A stretch of DNA of 64,000 nt, taken from Manis javanica (Eukaryota; Chordata; Mammalia; Pholidota; Manidae). The stretch covers positions 145,381,121 to 145,445,120 of the forward strand of contig NC_133161.1 of assembly GCF_040802235.1 (NCBI RefSeq), written 5' to 3'. A program made the position numbers and the translations under genes. This document shows positions 60,961 to 64,000 of this stretch, piece after piece; within the stretch, counting starts at the first letter, position 1; each line of letters begins with the position of its first letter. The notes beneath the pieces were generated by a model. The model had not been told where the DNA came from. It worked only from the letters and a program-made list of their open reading frames with translations, and ran no database searches.

Positions 60961-63213
60961 GGATGCTGGCCAATAACAGGGGTTGATTAAATGGTCGCAC
61001 AGGTGGAGCTACTTTGGGGGTGACAGCAGCATGGAGCCCCTCCCCTAGGTAGAGAGGAGCCCAGGAGAGCAGGTAGGTGCTGAGCCCTTCTTTGCTGAGC
61101 TTGCCCTTTAGAGTCCTTGCAGAGCCCAGCATGGCACCACCAGGGCTGAGCGGGCTCCTGGCTCTGTCTCCATCTGGGTGGAGCTGCCCAGGCCCCCACC
61201 GCCACCATAATGGTCTGTTGACCTGCCACATTCCTGAGCCCCAGGCAAGCCTAGCAAAGCCCTTGGTCTGTACCCACTGGCAATGAAACGGGGAGGGGGT
61301 AGGGCGGGTTCTTTCTCCAGAGCAGCCCAAAGGGCTGGACTGGCCCAGGCATCTAACACTCCACTCTGGGGGCTCAGGGTGTGTTTGGGGTCTTCTGGGC
61401 AGTAATGAGTTAAGACCAGGATGGCCAATTGTAGGTTCCCAGGCTTTCCTCCGGGCCTCAGCTGCAGCCTAGATAGCAAGGGACACATTCCCCTTGGTGA
61501 CAGAGATTGGGTTCAGATTTCTGCCCAGGGCTTCCCCCAGCTTCTGCTGTCACTGGGCACATTCAGTTGAGTAGATTTGAGGGAGAAGCATGGTTAGGAG
61601 GCAGTAACCAGGCAGGACTCTGACTGTCCAGGGAGGGGTGTGGGAGATGGGCAGGAGGTGTGGGAGGCGGCAGGGCGGGGACGGGAAGAGGAGAGGGTTG
61701 GGCTCTCCCCAGGGCTGGGAGCTATGGTCCTCCTGGCCTCGCTAGAGGGAGATGACTGGGTTATGAGGCACAGGAGATTCAGGGCTAGCTCGGGGACCAG
61801 AAGCCCTCCGTTCCTCCCCTGCATCCTGGCCATGCTGCCGCCTTCCCTGGGGGGCCCCAGGCTGGTCTTCCACCAAGTTTGCTCTGCCTTTCGCAGACAG
61901 CAATGCCAGCTCCTTCCCTGGGCAGCGAGGTGACCCCAGTGCTGGCCGTGCCTCCCAGCGGCCATTTCCTGGAGCGGATTCCACTTTAGTCATCCGTCCT
62001 CACATGTGTGCAGGACTTCGTGGTTCACCCACCTGTTCATGGGTATCACTAGCCCGTGCAGTTCAGGTGCGTGCATACGATAGTATTTCCATTTTACAGA
62101 TGGAGAAAATGAGTCTCAGAAAGAGGAAAATCTCAAGAATAATATGCCAAGAAGGGAGCTGGCTATTTGACTTTTTGATTTACGCTTAGCGCTCTCGTTG
62201 CCTGCCTTAGTAACCTATGTTGCTGCCTCAAGGGGCACGTGGATTTCCTCAGTGCCCCCAAGAAATGGTTCACGACCAGGCAACTGCCCCACTCTCTGCT
62301 GAGAGCCCAGCGAGGTGGAGCGTCTCTGCACACGGGCTGGGCTTCTAGCTGCCTCCCTGGATGGGGAGGAGGGACGCTGGGCATCGCAGAATAAATCAGT
62401 CCCCTTTCTGATCCTCGGCCGCCCCAGCTCCCGGGCCAGGCTTGTGCCAGATTTTCAGAGGAGTCTCATTGGAAGTGCTCAGGCTGGGAGTCAGGGGACT
62501 GTCACTGGAGAGGCCCCCCAGGTCACCTTTTCCCCCTTGGACGGAATGCATCCCTTTCCCTCTCCTTTCGTTTTCCTGCTGTTTGTGTCTCGGCTGAGGA
62601 CCAGGAAGGCAGGTTTCCCCGAGCCCCACCCGGGGCTGGCTGTTACCTCTTCCCCTCCCTGCCCTCAGCCGTCCTGGACAGATGGGGTTGGTTCTCTGCC
62701 CCGAGATAGTAAAGAAGCTCTAGGCGTTCAGAGGAGGAGACAGGGCAGGGTCTAACAGAGACCAAGCAGATCTCCACAAGCACCCTGGGTTCTTTTTAGG
62801 CGGCACTCCACTATTTCATTTAAAAAGAAAAGGAGTCCGCTTCCCCAGGGAGGTGGCAGAGGGCAGCGGAACAGCCCCTTGCGCTTGGAAAAGTAACACC
62901 AGTGTCCAGCCAACAGACCAGGAGATACTGGATAAGAAAGCAGGTGGGACTTAGGAGGGGCAGTGAGAGGGCCAGCGGTGGCCTCTGCGTCCCAGCTTCC
63001 TTGGTGCTGGTGTGAGGGCTGGTCGGCAAGGAGCGGAGGAGGTCGGTACTGACACCTGCAGGGCTGGAAGGTGGGGGGGATTCCAGGTGACCTCTTTTTT
63101 TAAACCTGGAAGGTGTTACAAAATCCTTAGCTGGTGACCTGTCCGGCTGCTTGAAAGGCCCTTTTGGGGAAGACCCTCCCCAGGTCTTAGGAGCAGAAGG
63201 CCCCCTCACTCAC

Positions 63214-63400
63214 CATGCTGGCTCTGTGATCTTCCCGATTCCTCTGCAGTCTGGAGCTGAGGTCGCCAACCCAGGGTGAGGTCCTCCCTGGATTGGGTCC
63301 CAGTTGGCTAACAGGTCAGAGACCTCCGGGCTGTGCTGGCTGGAGGAGGCCTAGGTGCAGGGCAGGCCTCAGTGCCTCCTGTCCAGCATCCCTCGCCCCT
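63214..63400 (-). CDS. TMPRSS4: TMPRSS4 exon 1 (5' UTR and ATG)
   Basis: On the minus strand GAGCCAGC ATG is followed directly by donor GTGAGTGAGG; the ATG occupies 63214-63216 and is the only coding triplet of the exon. It splices to GAT CCC (exon 2), giving MDPNSDQHLNSF, which matches the start of the shorter human isoform (MDPDSDQPLNSL). The -3 base is A, a good initiation context. The transcription start is not visible; 63400 is a guess. Confidence 0.7.
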
Positions 63401-64000
63401 GGGTGCGAGGGCCACTTCCTGTTGCTGTAGTCCAGGAGTGATTTGGGGACTGTAGGGCAGGTGGATTAAAACAACCCTACAGGTGAAGTTGGTAGACTGG
63501 AATGACTATGTGCCTTATAACCTGACACTCACCTAAGGGGCTGGAACAACACCTGGAGTCATTTATGACTTTTGGCCTCAGAGCAGGTGACATACCTAGG
63601 ATGTTGCAAAGCCTTCCCGCCTGAGTGACTTCACCCAACTGGGTGCTGGCTCATGGTGATGTCAGAAGGCTCTCTCTCTCTCTCTTTCTCTCCTAGTTGT
63701 GTGTCTTCTCAGTGTGGGGGTTCTTTGGCTTGGGGGTGTATGGAGGTGGAGGAGTCTGGGGGCTGGGATGACAGAATTTACTGCTCAGTAGAACTGGGCT
63801 GTCGCCAGGTGTGGAGCAGCAGAATTGGGAAGCCACAGAGAAGGAGTGGTTTCTTCTCTTAGGAAGATGAGAGCTGCTGCCTTCCACCCCCTGGGCCCCA
63901 GGAGCAGAGCTGGCGTGCAGGGCCTACATAGGACATGGCAGCCGGCACGGCTGTCCAGGGCTTCCTGCCTCTGCCCCAACACTCACCAAGTATTTTGACC
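63401..64000. other. Upstream flank of TMPRSS4
   Basis: Presumed promoter-proximal and intergenic DNA. No CpG island and no TATA box at a convincing place. A short (TC)n run is at 63670-63693. No other gene recognised. Confidence 0.45.

Larger units (their letters stand above)
48510..63213 (-). other. TMPRSS4: TMPRSS4 intron 1
   Basis: 14.7 kb. Contains an L1 3' end (48890-49650), another L1 piece (51985-52430), L2 pieces (about 50960-51490, 59960-60075, 60640-60960), MIRs (53600-53760, 54310-54420, 56660-56830, 58890-58990) and a TG microsatellite at 57298. A spliceable GACCAG|GTAAGT at 52541 (minus) could be an alternative 5' exon, but I have no homology for it. Confidence 0.65.
30715..63400 (-). 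pseudogene. TMPRSS4: Transmembrane serine protease 4 locus, probably degraded
   Basis: All 13 exons expected for TMPRSS4 are present in order. The product would be a type II membrane protease: short cytoplasmic tail, transmembrane helix, LDL-receptor class A domain, scavenger-receptor Cys-rich domain, and a trypsin-like domain with activation site PR|VVGG. In other mammals it acts at epithelial surfaces and is reported to activate ENaC. Exons total 1307 nt; the family frame needs 1308. Lesions: a 1-nt deletion in exon 4, GG in place of AG at the exon 5 acceptor, Cys42 to Ser, and catalytic Ser195 to Cys. His57, Asp102 and Asp189 remain. Intact phases elsewhere suggest recent decay or, for the indel and splice site, a sequence error. 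An annotation pipeline may still model it as coding. The 5' end of the first exon is estimated. Confidence 0.8.

Noticed and set aside
30715-63400. An antisense small membrane-protein gene (SMIM35 / TMPRSS4-AS1 in human)
   Set aside because: I looked for a short plus-strand membrane-protein exon with splice sites and found none I could support; I do not remember the human protein well enough to decide.
1-64000. tRNA, rRNA, CRISPR or microRNA genes
   Set aside because: No supporting structure or repeat pattern seen; tRNA-like segments are MIR SINE remnants.

Overview
This window is nuclear DNA of a placental mammal. It carries two vertebrate multi-exon genes with GT-AG introns, CpG-rich promoter DNA, and old mammalian interspersed repeats (L1, L2, MIR, MER5-like hAT, solo LTR-like elements). 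I saw no primate Alu, rodent B1/B2, ruminant BovB/Bov-tA or carnivore tRNA-Lys SINE, so I do not name a species. The gene content and order match human 11q23 (SCN2B - SCN4B - TMPRSS4), read in the opposite orientation.

Layout. 1-670 is the intergenic side of the SCN4B promoter. About 670-1540 is a CpG island with SCN4B exon 1. SCN4B runs on the + strand with coding exons 1473-1533, 9436-9608, 10623-10851, 13189-13318 and 16751-16844. These join to 687 nt (228 codons plus stop), the same length as human SCN4B. A long 3' UTR follows to an AATAAA at 20440-20445. A second CpG-rich block (about 8270-9170) lies in intron 1. The convergent intergenic gap of about 10 kb (20466-30714) holds MIR, L2, L1 and two related LTR-like copies.

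TMPRSS4 (type II transmembrane serine protease, also called CAP2) runs on the - strand from about 63400 to 30715. I could place all 13 expected exons, ending at an ATTAAA signal at 30733-30738. They sum to 1307 nt. One inserted base would give 1308 nt, exactly 435 codons plus stop, which is the length I recall for the shorter human isoform. The missing base is in exon 4 (LDL-receptor class A domain).

Main biological point. TMPRSS4 looks functionally degraded in this genome. There is a 1-nt deletion in exon 4, the exon 5 acceptor position reads GG instead of AG, the catalytic Ser195 is Cys (TGC), and the conserved Cys42 is Ser. The remaining exons keep their phases, most splice sites and many key residues, which suggests recent loss or sequence error rather than an ancient pseudogene. 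SCN4B looks intact; its cytoplasmic segment implicated in resurgent sodium current differs from the human form.

The two genes are not a pathway. They are convergent neighbours: SCN4B modulates voltage-gated sodium channels in excitable cells, and TMPRSS4 is an epithelial protease reported to activate the epithelial sodium channel. I saw no operon-like, CRISPR, phage or novel multi-gene system here.
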